This document shows positions 36,366 to 45,279 of a stretch of 64,000 nucleotides of DNA, piece after piece (the first letter of the stretch is position 1; every line of letters begins with the position of its first letter). The DNA comes from Anatilimnocola aggregata (GTDB taxonomy: Bacteria > Planctomycetota > Planctomycetia > Pirellulales > Pirellulaceae), in contig NZ_CP036274.1 of assembly GCF_007747655.1 (NCBI RefSeq), positions 6,572,001-6,636,000 on the forward strand, written 5' to 3'. The notes under the pieces are model-generated. The model did not search any database. It saw only the letters and a program-made list of their open reading frames with translations, and was not told where the DNA came from. Made by a program: the position numbers and the translations under genes.

Positions 36366-37763
36366 ATGTCCATCATGCAGAAGCTCCTGTTAGGCGCGTC
36401 TTTTCTGTTTCACATGCTGGCTGCCGGCATTTTGCTGGCGCAGAACGCAGCACCTTCATCGAGTACAAAGCCAAACATTGTGCTAATTGTTGGTGATGAC
36501 ATGGGCTATGCCGATGTTGGCTTTCACGGCTGCAAGGATATTCCCACGCCTCACCTCGATAAACTTGCCGCAGTTGGAACACGATTCACGAATGGCTACG
36601 TCACGGGGCCTTACTGCTCACCGACGCGCGCAGGCTTGCTGACGGGCCGTTACCAGCAGCGGTTTGGTCATGAATTCAACCCCGGAGTCGCAACTGGTTT
36701 GCCCACTACCGAGAAAACCATCGCCGATCATCTCAAAGCAGCTGGTTACAAGACTGCACTTGTCGGCAAGTGGCACCTCGGCGATCGACCTGAGTATCAT
36801 CCGCATCTGCGAGGTTTTGAGACGTTCTATGGCTTTCTCGGCGGTGCGCACGATTACTTCGACGACAAAGGAATCTTGCGCGGCAACGAACCGGTTCAAG
36901 AGAAGGAGTATTTGACTGATGCCTTCGCACGTGAGGCAGAAGTCTACATAGAGAAACAGAAAGCCAATCCATTCTTTCTCTACCTGGCGTTCAATGCGGT
37001 TCACACTCCCATGCAAGCCGATGATCCAAGGCTGCAGAAGTTCGCCCATATCGAAGACAAGCAGCGGCGGACTTATGCGGCGATGATGTCGGCCATGGAC
37101 GATGCAATTGGCCGAGTGATCGCAAAGCTCAAGGCTACCGGCACCGACAAAAACACGCTGGTTATGTTTATCAGCGATAACGGCGGCCCTACCATGCCCG
37201 GTGTGACCGTGAACGGCTCAATCAACAAGCCGTTGCGAGGTTCGAAGCGGACCACCCTTGAGGGCGGCATCCGCGTCCCCTTCGTCGTGCATTGGCCCGG
37301 CAAGTTTGAAAGCAGCACGTACGAACATCCGGTCATTCAACTCGATCTACATGCGACGATGCTTGCCGCCGCAGGTGCAAAGCCACCAGTGGAGTTCAAG
37401 GCCGATGGCGTCGATCTATATACCTACGTAAGCAACGCTACCAATAAGCCGCCACACGACGCACTCTACTGGCGCTTTGGTTCGCAGTCAGCAATTCGCA
37501 TGGGCGCCTACAAGCTGGTTCGCTACGACACCACCGCCGACCTCGATCCCAACCTGCCGAAGACCACTAGCAAAGCCAAACTCTATAACTTGAAAGACGA
37601 CATCGGCGAAACGAAGGATCTGGCAGCAGAAATGCCAGAAAAGGTTCGCGAGCTGCAAGCCAAGTGGGACGCTTGGAACGCGGAGTTGGCCAAGCCGCTG
37701 TGGGGCGGCAATCCCGCGGCGAAAGGCCAGGGTAAAAAAAAGAACGCCCCCAAAAACGAATAG
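36366..37763 (+). CDS. Secreted Cys-type sulfatase
   Basis: 465 residues, with ATG 36366 or 36375 as alternative starts and a signal peptide (LLLGASFLFHMLAAGILLAQ). Sulfatase signatures: KPNIVLIVGDDMGYADVGFH with metal-binding Asp pair, the modification motif YCSPTRAGLLTGRY with Cys84 (converted to formylglycine), ALVGKWHLGDRPEYHP, PFFLYLAFNAVHTPM, and MFISDNGGP. It removes sulfate esters from a sulfated glycan or related substrate. A formylglycine-generating enzyme is needed and is not in this window. The C-terminal tail is Lys/Asn-rich. Confidence 0.95.
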   Translation: MSIMQKLLLGASFLFHMLAAGILLAQNAAPSSSTKPNIVLIVGDDMGYADVGFHGCKDIPTPHLDKLAAVGTRFTNGYVTGPYCSPTRAGLLTGRYQQRFGHEFNPGVATGLPTTEKTIADHLKAAGYKTALVGKWHLGDRPEYHPHLRGFETFYGFLGGAHDYFDDKGILRGNEPVQEKEYLTDAFAREAEVYIEKQKANPFFLYLAFNAVHTPMQADDPRLQKFAHIEDKQRRTYAAMMSAMDDAIGRVIAKLKATGTDKNTLVMFISDNGGPTMPGVTVNGSINKPLRGSKRTTLEGGIRVPFVVHWPGKFESSTYEHPVIQLDLHATMLAAAGAKPPVEFKADGVDLYTYVSNATNKPPHDALYWRFGSQSAIRMGAYKLVRYDTTADLDPNLPKTTSKAKLYNLKDDIGETKDLAAEMPEKVRELQAKWDAWNAELAKPLWGGNPAAKGQGKKKNAPKNE

Positions 37764-37832
37764 CTGGGCGCGGGTAATTTCGCGGCAAACTGACCTTGGT
37801 CTTTAGACTCCGCCGCGAGTACTATCCGCCGC

Positions 37833-38435
37833 ATGATGCCACCGCTGTTGCTAGCGAATCTCTTCAGCACCTATGGGCTCGCTGCTGCGCTGGCAATCAT
37901 TTGCCTGGTCGTCTTGCGAGGGAACTGGTTCCGGCAGCGGCGGTCGAAAGAGTCGGAAGCGGATCCGAGCGAGATCAAAAAGGCATGCGCTCCGAAAGCG
38001 CGCGAGACTGCTTTCGAAAACGCCCCCAACGATTTGCTCCGCTGGCAAGTCGAAATGCACGAGATGGCTCGCGACATTAAAGGGGAGATCGACGCAAAGA
38101 TGTTGGCCTTGCAATCGCTGATGATCGTTGCTCGCGAACATTGCCAGCGGCTGGAATCGTTGTTGCAGCATGCCGAGCAACACGGTGACCGCCAATCTCC
38201 AGAGTTCGTCGGTGGGCGTGAAACGCTAGAACGGATCGAAGCTGCCGAGGGAAATGTGCCACCTCTTCCGGTTCCGCCGCACGGCAACAATGTGTTGTCG
38301 CCCGCTCAGGCAGATCGCGCCAAGCGACTCGCAAAGCAAGAATGGTCGCCGCAGCAGATTGCACGTGAGATCGGGGCTACGCTCGGCGACGTTGAACTCT
38401 TTCTCAGCTTGCATCAAGAGATCTTAAGCAACTGA
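37833..38435 (+). CDS. Single-pass membrane protein with coiled coil, DUF2802-like
   Basis: 200 residues. An N-terminal TM helix (STYGLAAALAIICLVVLRG) precedes a basic stretch, a predicted coiled coil (MARDIKGEIDAKMLALQSLM, REHCQRLESLLQHAEQ) and a C-terminal helical segment SPAQADRAKRLAKQEWSPQQ followed by IAREIGATLGDVELFLSLH, which looks like a DUF2802-style helix-turn-helix end. Function unknown. The last 22 bp overlap the convergent YdeP-like gene. Confidence 0.7.
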   Translation: MMPPLLLANLFSTYGLAAALAIICLVVLRGNWFRQRRSKESEADPSEIKKACAPKARETAFENAPNDLLRWQVEMHEMARDIKGEIDAKMLALQSLMIVAREHCQRLESLLQHAEQHGDRQSPEFVGGRETLERIEAAEGNVPPLPVPPHGNNVLSPAQADRAKRLAKQEWSPQQIAREIGATLGDVELFLSLHQEILSN

Positions 38436-40642
38436 GCCCCTGGCGTTGTAACTTGCTGTGCGACCGGAACGGCGATTGTCACCAACACGTTCTTGAACGC
38501 AGGCGTTTTGGAATACGGATCAGCAGTCCGCGGCACCAGCACGTTTGCCTCGGGATAGTACATGAGTGCGTTCCCTGCACGAATCTCGGGATATGGCCGC
38601 ACGAGGATATTCTTCATCTCGCCCACCTCGCTGCGGATTGTCACCTGCTGATTCTCTTCAAGTCCCAGTCGCTGCACATCGTCAGGATGCAGCAGAATGA
38701 CGTCGCGGCGGGTCTGGTTGCGATACAAGTCCTCCGTTTCGTAAACGACCGTGTTGAACTGGCCTTCACTCCGAACAGTCATCAAGCGAAGCTGTTCGCC
38801 ACCCCCGCGAAGTTCCGGAATTTGATGGACGTGCATGATCGCTTTGCCCGAAGGGGTCGGGAACTTGGGCTTATGGAACGTGCGTCCGGGAATCTGAAAC
38901 TCTTGCTTTGTTTCGCCGATGGTTGCCAGCTGTTCGAAACCAGGAACGACCTTCGAGATCGCCTCGCGGATCTTGCCGGTGTTCTGCATCGACGACCAAT
39001 CAATGGGCCCTTGATCGCCCAGTGTTTGCGAGGCCATGGTCGCCACCACTTCCACTTCGCTCTTGGGTCCTACATGCCGTGCAGGACCACCATCGCTGAG
39101 GCGGACGTAGTTGAACATAGACTCCTGCGTCGTGGACTGGGGTTCTTCATCGCGGGCCAGCATGGGCAGGATGAAAGTCTCCTGACCAAGTCCGTGAGCA
39201 TGGCCAGTATTGAGCGTGGTGCTCAGGTAAACGAGCGTTTCGAGCTTCGCCAGCGATGCTGCCGCGAAAGTCGCTTCCGGATTGCTGCCATATAGGTTGC
39301 CGCCGAGGCAGAGGCCAAACTTCAGCCGGCCGGCAAACGACTCCTCCATGCAGCCGAGCGTATCGAGCCCCTTCGTGGTCGGCAGCTGCACGGCAAACTC
39401 CCGTTCGAGGGCCGCAAACACACTGTCTTTCAGTTTGGGCGTAACACCCATGCTGCCGATGCCTTGCACGTTCGAATGGCCGCGGATCGGCATCACTCCG
39501 CAACCTTCCTTGCCAATCATGCCGCGCAACAACGCGAGATTGACTATGGCCTGCACGTTCTCGACGCCGTTTGCATGATGCGTAATACCCATCGTCCAAC
39601 AGAAGTTGACTCGCTTGGCCGCCGCGTATTGCCGGGCCATGTCGTCGATCTCGCCGATCGTAACACCCGATTTCCGCTCAATTTCGTCCCAGGGCGTTGC
39701 AGCAATCTTGGCTAGCCAAGCGTCGGCACCCTCGCAATGGTCAAGCAGGTAGGCTTCGTCATGGGCCTTCAGTTCAACGACTCGCTTGGCGATGCCAACA
39801 AGCAGCGCCAGATCGCCACCGATGTGAGGCTGCACGTAAGTCGAGGCAACCTTGGTACCGAAGAACAGGCTCCACATATTGCTGGGAATGCGAAAATTGA
39901 CCAAGCCGGTTTCAATCACGGGATTGATCGCAACGACCTTGCCACCTTTGTTGCGGACCATCATCAGCGACGACATCAGCCGCGGATGATTGCTGGGAGG
40001 ATTTCCGCCGATCAAAAACACCAGGTCCGCCTTCTCGACATCTTCCAGCGTGACCGTTGCCGTGCCTGTGCCGAGCGAAGTCGTCAGTCCAACGCCACTG
40101 GCCTGGTGACAATAAAAGCTGCAGTTGTTGACATTGTTCGTGCCATACAACCGCGCAAACAGCTGAAGTAAGAAGCCTGCTTCGTTGGAGCTGCGGCCGC
40201 TGAAGTACCAGAAGGTCTCGTTCGCCGTGAGTTGCTTTAGCTTGGATGTGATCCGCGCGAATGCATCTTCCCAGGAAATCGGCTTGTAATACTGCGATCC
40301 TTTTTCCAACACGACGGGCTGGGTGAGTCGACCGCAGGTTTCTAAGTCGAGCGGCGAAAACTGCTGAAGTTGCGGCACGCTATACGTGCTCCAGAACTCG
40401 GGCTTGATCGCCCCCTGCATGTCGGCGGCCATTGCCTGCAACGACTTTTTACAGAACTCCGGCCAACTCCCCGCTTCGTTGACCATGCCTCCTTTTTGCC
40501 CGCCCATTCCCAGAGCGCACGTTTTGCACGCGTTCTTGGTGCGCATGGCCTGGAACATCTTCCAGATGCCGCCGACCTCGCGAGATTTCTTCAGCGTGTA
40601 CCAGATGGCACGAAAGCCACCACCACTTTTGACTTTTGGCAT
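38414..40642 (-). CDS. FdhF/YdeP-family molybdopterin oxidoreductase
   Basis: 742 residues. The YdeP-type N-terminus has KNACKTCALGMGGQKGGMVN with a C-x2-C pair and a later Cys in WPEFCKKS, a potential iron-sulfur site. The molybdopterin domains follow: ISWEDAFARITSKLKQLTAN, YFSGRSSNEAGFLLQLFARL, NNVNNCSFYCHQASGVGL, VFLIGGNPPSNHPRLMS, FCWTMGITHHANGVENVQ, GKEGCGVMPIRGHSNVQGIG, and the C-terminal dinucleotide-binding fold HPDDVQRLGLEENQQVTIRS. YdeP-family physiological substrate is not established. No selenocysteine-type context or fdh electron-transfer subunits are nearby. Tail-to-tail overlap with the previous gene is 22 bp. Confidence 0.92.
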   Translation of the reverse strand: MPKVKSGGGFRAIWYTLKKSREVGGIWKMFQAMRTKNACKTCALGMGGQKGGMVNEAGSWPEFCKKSLQAMAADMQGAIKPEFWSTYSVPQLQQFSPLDLETCGRLTQPVVLEKGSQYYKPISWEDAFARITSKLKQLTANETFWYFSGRSSNEAGFLLQLFARLYGTNNVNNCSFYCHQASGVGLTTSLGTGTATVTLEDVEKADLVFLIGGNPPSNHPRLMSSLMMVRNKGGKVVAINPVIETGLVNFRIPSNMWSLFFGTKVASTYVQPHIGGDLALLVGIAKRVVELKAHDEAYLLDHCEGADAWLAKIAATPWDEIERKSGVTIGEIDDMARQYAAAKRVNFCWTMGITHHANGVENVQAIVNLALLRGMIGKEGCGVMPIRGHSNVQGIGSMGVTPKLKDSVFAALEREFAVQLPTTKGLDTLGCMEESFAGRLKFGLCLGGNLYGSNPEATFAAASLAKLETLVYLSTTLNTGHAHGLGQETFILPMLARDEEPQSTTQESMFNYVRLSDGGPARHVGPKSEVEVVATMASQTLGDQGPIDWSSMQNTGKIREAISKVVPGFEQLATIGETKQEFQIPGRTFHKPKFPTPSGKAIMHVHQIPELRGGGEQLRLMTVRSEGQFNTVVYETEDLYRNQTRRDVILLHPDDVQRLGLEENQQVTIRSEVGEMKNILVRPYPEIRAGNALMYYPEANVLVPRTADPYSKTPAFKNVLVTIAVPVAQQVTTPGAQLLKIS

Positions 40643-40753
40643 GGGAGAGCGGGTGTGAAGGGAGGGTTGCGGGAGATAACTTTAGTGTAGCCCAATTGCC
40701 GAGAAATCCGAAGCATTCAACTGTCAAACTTGTCACGCAACACAAGCTAATTT

Positions 40754-42109
40754 CTATGCCCGCAATTGCACGCGCATATCGACTGGCTTGCCGGGACGCA
40801 GCGTAATGGCTGGCATGATCGGCAGCGGTTCGCGATCAATCAACTCCAACTCAACGCGCTGCGCCATGAGCGCGAGAACCAGGACCCCTTCGAGCATGGC
40901 GAAGTGATTGCCAATGCAGGCCCGCGGGCCGCCACCAAAGGGAAAGTATGCGTACTTGGGTAGTGAATGGCTGAACTCACTCGTCCAGCGATTCGGTATG
41001 AATTCCGCCGGCTCATCGAACCAGCGTTCATCGCGATGCACCAGCCACTGGCACATCAGTACGTTGGTCATCGCGGGGATGAAGTGTTCCCCAATCGTGC
41101 AATCTTCTTCGCAGCGACGACCAACGACATACGCTGGTGGATAAAGTCGCATGGCTTCTTTGATCACACGTTCGCAGTGCATAAGCCGCGGCACATCGGC
41201 GGGCGTCGGCACGCGACCTGCAAGCACATTGTCCACCTCCTGCCGAACCCGCTGCTGTTCCTCGGGATGTTGCCCCAGCAAGTACCATGTCCAGCTGAGC
41301 GCGTTGGCAGTTGTCTCGTGCCCGGCAAGGAACATGGTCATCACCTCGTCCCGCAGTTGCTGATTCGAAAGAGGCTTTCCGTCTGTTTCATCACGAGCGG
41401 TGATGAGCAGCGAGAGAAAATCCCCGGGAATCTCTCCCTGCCCTTCAATGGCAGTGCGGCGTTCGTCGATCATCTGCTGCAGCACTGCATCCAAGCGGCG
41501 AATCGTTCGCTTCAATCGCCAGTTGCCGAAAGTCGGGAACCAATAGGGGATCGGCAGTGGACTGCGAAAGCGGGCGAGAAAATCTCGCATCACGCTTTCA
41601 AGACATTCGACAACCTGCTGATAGCGACCGCCGACATCAACGCCGAGCAGCGTTTTGCCGGCGATGGCCATCGTCAGTTGCATCATCTCGCGGGCCAGGT
41701 CGCGCTCGTCGCCGTTCTGCCAGGTCGAGAGCATTCGCTGCGTGAGATCGACCATCGCCTGCGAATAGTGCTCGAGCCGTGGGCGGGCGAAGGTGGGCTG
41801 AATCAAGCGGCGCTGGCGCAGCCAATCCTGCCCTTCGTTGATCAGTAAGCCATTGCCGAGCAGCGGACGGAGAAAGAAGCTGAGAGCAAAGTTCTTGATG
41901 AACTTCTTGTTGTCGGTGACCAGCACTTGCTCGATATCGTCGGGATGGCTCAGCAGCATGCTGCGCCGTTGACCGACGCGAAAATAGGCCGCGTCGCCAT
42001 ATTCTCGCTGGCACGTTTCAAAAAAGCCGAGCATGTCCTGCCGAATGGCCGGCAAACTGCCGAGCAGCCAATTGCCACGCGGTCCCGGTAAGCGCTCTAC
42101 AGTCGCCAT
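40754..42109 (-). CDS. Cytochrome P450
   Basis: 451 residues, no membrane anchor, so probably soluble. The I-helix oxygen-binding motif is LAGHETTANALSWTWYL, the K-helix ExxR is in VIKEAMRLYPPAYVVGRRCE, and the haem loop is YFPFGGGPRACIGNHFAM with Cys398. The N-terminus GPRGNWLLGSLPAIRQDMLG resembles the CYP102/CYP4-like fatty-acid hydroxylase group, but substrate is inference. No ferredoxin or reductase gene is adjacent. It is 51 bp downstream of the flavoprotein gene on the same strand. Confidence 0.95.
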   Translation of the reverse strand: MATVERLPGPRGNWLLGSLPAIRQDMLGFFETCQREYGDAAYFRVGQRRSMLLSHPDDIEQVLVTDNKKFIKNFALSFFLRPLLGNGLLINEGQDWLRQRRLIQPTFARPRLEHYSQAMVDLTQRMLSTWQNGDERDLAREMMQLTMAIAGKTLLGVDVGGRYQQVVECLESVMRDFLARFRSPLPIPYWFPTFGNWRLKRTIRRLDAVLQQMIDERRTAIEGQGEIPGDFLSLLITARDETDGKPLSNQQLRDEVMTMFLAGHETTANALSWTWYLLGQHPEEQQRVRQEVDNVLAGRVPTPADVPRLMHCERVIKEAMRLYPPAYVVGRRCEEDCTIGEHFIPAMTNVLMCQWLVHRDERWFDEPAEFIPNRWTSEFSHSLPKYAYFPFGGGPRACIGNHFAMLEGVLVLALMAQRVELELIDREPLPIMPAITLRPGKPVDMRVQLRA

Positions 42110-42160
42110 AATCGTCGCTCGATTTGCCAGCGGCAGGCGTGAACAAAAGTTCCCAGTCTA

Positions 42161-43498
42161 CTACACATGCTGGCCGGCGAGCATGCCCGTGCTGAAGGCG
42201 GCTTGAAAGTTGTAGCCGCCGATCGGGCCATCCAGATCGAGCACTTCGCCGGCAAAGAACAGTCCCGGAACCAACTTGCTCTGCATCGTCCGCGAATCGA
42301 CTTCCGCCAGATCAACGCCACCAGCCGTGACTTCGGCTTTGGCAAAGCCACGGGTGCCAGTAACGCGAATGCGGGCTTCCTTGATCCACCGCACCAGTTG
42401 AGCGCGCGATGCTTTCGAAAGTTCCGCGGCCCGCTGTTCGGTCGAGACGCCGGCGCGTTGAAAAAGTTCTTCCGCCAGGCGATGAGGGATCCACTTCTGG
42501 AGCACACCACCGACCTGTTTCTTTCCAGCTGCCAAGCATTGTTCGCGAATGCCAGCATCGAGATCCTCAGCGCGAATGTCCGGCACAAAATCGCACACCA
42601 CGTCGAGACTCGTCGGCTGCGAGTGCCCTGTCACCGTGCGGCTAATATCCAGCACCACCGGCCCCGACAAACCAAAGTGTGTGAACAGCAACGACCCTCT
42701 TCGTTCGTCTAACCAGGGCGACTTCTTCTTCATCTTCTTCCCTAAATTTGCCTCGCCTCCCGCCTCTCGCACCCGGTCCGGCTCTCCCGCAATTCGCAGC
42801 ACGATATCTGGCAGCGTGAGCCCTGAGAGCTTCAGTACCCAAGGCTCATTGGTGGTGATCGGAACGAGCGCCGGACGAGTGGGAATAATCCGATGCCCCA
42901 AGCCTTCAGCCCAGGCATAGCCATCACCGGTTGTCCCGCAGCCCGGATAGGACTTACCGCCGGAAGTGATCAGCACGCTCGTCGTTCGCAGCGACTTGCC
43001 ATTGGTCACCACCACAAACTGCTCGCCATCGCAATCAACTCTTTCCACCGTCTGTTCGGTACTCATGGTAGCGCCACTGCGGCGAAAGCGATTCACGAAC
43101 GCCGCGAGCACATCAACGGCTCGATCGCTGACGGGAAAAATCTTACCGGTCTCTTCGCGCTTGGTGGGCACCCCTTCATCTTCGACAATCTTCACCAGGT
43201 CAGCTGGGCCGAGCAACGCGAGGGCCGAGTGGAGAAACGAGCCTTGTTCGCGATAGGCCTGCACGATGCCCCGCTTGTCGGTCGCTTGCGTCAGATTGCA
43301 GCGGGTGCCGCCGGAAATAAGAATCTTGACACCCGGCCGGCGATTCTTTTCCAGGAGCAGCGTCCGCCGACCGCGCTGGGCAGCTTCCGCAGCGGCCATC
43401 AAGCCTGCTGCACCCGCACCGATCACAATCACATCCCAGGGCTGCGTTTCATCGAGTGTTACGCGGGGCAGTTCGACGGCTGAAAGATCTTCCGCCAT
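42161..43498 (-). CDS. BaiN/HI0933-like NAD(P)/FAD-dependent oxidoreductase
   Basis: 445 residues. The Rossmann FAD motif WDVIVIGAGAAGLMAAAEAA is at residues ~20-40, followed by the family hallmark GVKILISGGTRCNLTQATDK. Other features: VLITSGGKSYPGCGTTGDGY, LLFTHFGLSGPVVLDISRTV, VTAGGVDLAEVDSRTMQSK and LFFAGEVLDLDGPIGGYNFQ. These match the HI0933/YhiN/BaiN flavoprotein family; most members have no proven substrate, one (BaiN) acts on bile-acid intermediates. It shares the strand with the P450 downstream and a small membrane gene upstream is actually downstream in coordinates reading (43506-43718) with only a 7-bp gap. Confidence 0.93.
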   Translation of the reverse strand: MAEDLSAVELPRVTLDETQPWDVIVIGAGAAGLMAAAEAAQRGRRTLLLEKNRRPGVKILISGGTRCNLTQATDKRGIVQAYREQGSFLHSALALLGPADLVKIVEDEGVPTKREETGKIFPVSDRAVDVLAAFVNRFRRSGATMSTEQTVERVDCDGEQFVVVTNGKSLRTTSVLITSGGKSYPGCGTTGDGYAWAEGLGHRIIPTRPALVPITTNEPWVLKLSGLTLPDIVLRIAGEPDRVREAGGEANLGKKMKKKSPWLDERRGSLLFTHFGLSGPVVLDISRTVTGHSQPTSLDVVCDFVPDIRAEDLDAGIREQCLAAGKKQVGGVLQKWIPHRLAEELFQRAGVSTEQRAAELSKASRAQLVRWIKEARIRVTGTRGFAKAEVTAGGVDLAEVDSRTMQSKLVPGLFFAGEVLDLDGPIGGYNFQAAFSTGMLAGQHV

Positions 43499-43505
43499 TG
43501 CAGAA

Positions 43506-43718
43506 CTAAACCAGCCACGTCAGTACGAGGATGATCAAAAAAATAGCGCCGATGAACGTGGTCATCCACACCGCTGTGTTCCACGCCTGACGCATGATCG
43601 GGCCGGGCAATTCGTGCCGTGTCGCGCCGTACACCAGGCTGATCGCGACCAGTAGCGGCAGGTAATACCACAATTGGCCGAAGGGCAACGAGGCGAGCAA
43701 CATCGAGTCTGCAATCAT
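43506..43718 (-). CDS. Small two-TM membrane protein, function unknown
   Basis: 70 residues from the ATG at 43718. Two hydrophobic helices are seen: LWYYLPLLVAISLVYGATR and AVWMTTFIGAIFLIILVLTW. The linker RHELPGPIMRQAWNT is conserved-looking. The gene follows the DUF6677-like gene after 13 bp and precedes the BaiN-like gene by 7 bp on the same strand, so the three are probably one transcript. A longer frame to 43826 overlaps the preceding gene and is rejected. Confidence 0.75.
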   Translation of the reverse strand: MIADSMLLASLPFGQLWYYLPLLVAISLVYGATRHELPGPIMRQAWNTAVWMTTFIGAIFLIILVLTWLV

Positions 43719-43731
43719 CGTGAGTTCGCCG

Positions 43732-44328
43732 TTATACGGTGACAGGTGTCTTATCGTCGACAGGCTTCTTGTCATCCTTCTTCTTCGGTTCGACAGGTTC
43801 GCTCGGCGCTGGTCCCGCGGCCGCATCCCAAATCACGAAGAAATTGAGAATGCCCGCGATCATGGTGTACAAGACGCCCATATCGAACCGCTGATTCAAT
43901 TCTCGTTGCCAAATGGCCAGTTCGTCGGTCGAGCGGGGCGGAGCCATCAGTCCGCCAAACAGCGGAGGTTGATTGTTCTGAGCACGGAATCGCTGAATGA
44001 CGGCGGGCATCGCGGGCAAGCCGGTTCCTGCCTGCAACCAAAACGGCAGGGGAGCAATCGCCGCCAATCGGGCCAACGTGCCGCGAGCCTCTTGCTGGCC
44101 TCGGCCGCCAGGATGCATGGCATACACTACGCGTCCTTGCCCCAGGATCAGGCCAAAGACAAACAACGACAGGATGCAGCCCATGAAGAGCAACCCCTTG
44201 CCGTAGCGCCGTTGATACAAGTGTCCTGCGCCGGGCCACAGCCAGGCGAGCAGACCGGCAACCCACGGATTGCGCAGGTCGATCAAAATTGAATCGGCCT
44301 GCGTGACGCTTTTAGTGCTGTCGCTCAT
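43732..44328 (-). CDS. DUF6677-like membrane protein
   Basis: 198 residues. LRNPWVAGLLAWLWPGAGHL begins a TM2-like module continuing YQRRYGKGLLFMGCILSLFV, which is typical of the planctomycete DUF6677 family. A large loop with PLFGGLMAPPRSTDELAIWQ follows, then a last TM (VLYTMIAGILNFFVIWDAA) and a Lys/Asp-rich tail. Function unknown. It heads a compact run with the 70-residue membrane protein and the flavoprotein gene. The two-hairpin element copy B lies about 190 bp upstream of its start. Confidence 0.8.
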   Translation of the reverse strand: MSDSTKSVTQADSILIDLRNPWVAGLLAWLWPGAGHLYQRRYGKGLLFMGCILSLFVFGLILGQGRVVYAMHPGGRGQQEARGTLARLAAIAPLPFWLQAGTGLPAMPAVIQRFRAQNNQPPLFGGLMAPPRSTDELAIWQRELNQRFDMGVLYTMIAGILNFFVIWDAAAGPAPSEPVEPKKKDDKKPVDDKTPVTV

Positions 44329-44519
44329 GAATCTTTATTACCGGCCGTCTGACGAACGGGCATGCAGGCGAGTGGAGAGGTTTCCCGAGGGAGAATTCGT
44401 TTCCAAGTTGCGGATATTGTGACCGAAGCTCGCCCCGGCAACCAGGGCAGTTTGGCAACCAAAAGGCCAGTCACGACGACGTAACTCAAAAAAGATGCGC
44501 GCCGAATTTCAACCAACTT

Positions 44520-44611
44520 GTGCAACAAGGACCCCGATTGTTGAACACCAAATCGCGCCGTTCCCGAGAGAAACGCGATCCACTGTTCAATTATGGCGAT
44601 CATAATTGAAC
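44520..44611 (+). repeat. Two-hairpin dispersed element, copy B
   Basis: Hairpin 1 spans 44520-44546 (GTGCAACAAG-7 nt-ATTGTTGAAC, 8 of 10 pairs). A 38-nt spacer (44547-44584) carries GTTCCCGAGAGAAACGCG. Hairpin 2 spans 44585-44611 (GTTCAATTAT-7 nt-ATAATTGAAC, perfect). Compared with copy C, hairpin 2 has changed TTAT/ATAA for CAAT/ATTG on both arms, keeping pairing. It is in the 337-bp gap between leuD and the DUF6677-like gene. A 92-codon minus-strand frame crossing it is judged spurious. Confidence 0.85.
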
Positions 44612-44665
44612 ACCCTCACTTCTCAGTGCAACACAACTTACGTCGATTGCTGTGACGCAAAACAG

Positions 44666-45259
44666 CTACGAAACCATCTGGGCTTCGAAGGCCGAAATCT
44701 TGTCGGCATGCTTGAGGGTGAGCGCGATGTCGTCGAGCCCGTGGATCATATTGAACTGCCGCGACGGATCGATTTCGAACTTTAGGTTCAGCCCGAAATC
44801 GTCCTGCACCGTGCAGTTCTGCAGATCGACGTTCAACCGATATCCCGGGTGCTTCGCTGCCCGCAGAAACAAGTCTTCCACTTGCTCCTCGCTCAGACGA
44901 ATTGGCAGCACCCCATTCTTCGAGCAGTTGTTGTAGAAGATGTCGGCGAACGACGGAGCTATGACGACGCGAAAACCGTAATTTTCAATCGCCCACACGG
45001 CATGCTCGCGGCTCGAACCGCAGCCAAAGTTGCGGCGGGCAAGGAGCACCGTCGCACCTTGCGCCTCTGGCTTGTTCAGTTCAAAAGCCGGGTCGTCGGT
45101 CTTGCCGTCGTTCAGGTAACGCCAATCGAAGAACAACATCGGACCATAGCCCGAGCGTTCGATCCGCTTCAGGAACTGCTTCGGAATGATTTGGTCGGTA
45201 TCGACATTCGCCCGGTCCATGGCGACAACCAGACCGGTATGAGTAGTGAAAGCTTGCAT
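44666..45259 (-). CDS. leuD: 3-isopropylmalate dehydratase, small subunit
   Basis: 197 residues, standard length. LeuD features: TGLVVAMDRANVDTDQIIPK at the start, FLKRIERSGYGPMLFFDWRY, the swivel-domain motif LLARRNFGCGSSREHAVWAI, FRVVIAPSFADIFYNNCSKN-GVLPI and the C-terminal FNMIHGLDDIALTLKHADKI. With LeuC it isomerises 2-isopropylmalate to 3-isopropylmalate in leucine synthesis. It is downstream of leuC on the same strand, but a 130-bp gap with a palindromic repeat separates them. Confidence 0.97.
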   Translation of the reverse strand: MQAFTTHTGLVVAMDRANVDTDQIIPKQFLKRIERSGYGPMLFFDWRYLNDGKTDDPAFELNKPEAQGATVLLARRNFGCGSSREHAVWAIENYGFRVVIAPSFADIFYNNCSKNGVLPIRLSEEQVEDLFLRAAKHPGYRLNVDLQNCTVQDDFGLNLKFEIDPSRQFNMIHGLDDIALTLKHADKISAFEAQMVS

Positions 45260-45279
45260 GGTGAGTTCTCTGTATTACT

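Noticed and set aside
44325-44603. 92-codon minus-strand frame overlapping the DUF6677-like start by 4 bp
   Set aside because: It runs through copy B of the two-hairpin element, has no recognisable domain or ribosome site, and its start lies in the repeat; the ATGA overlap is probably chance.
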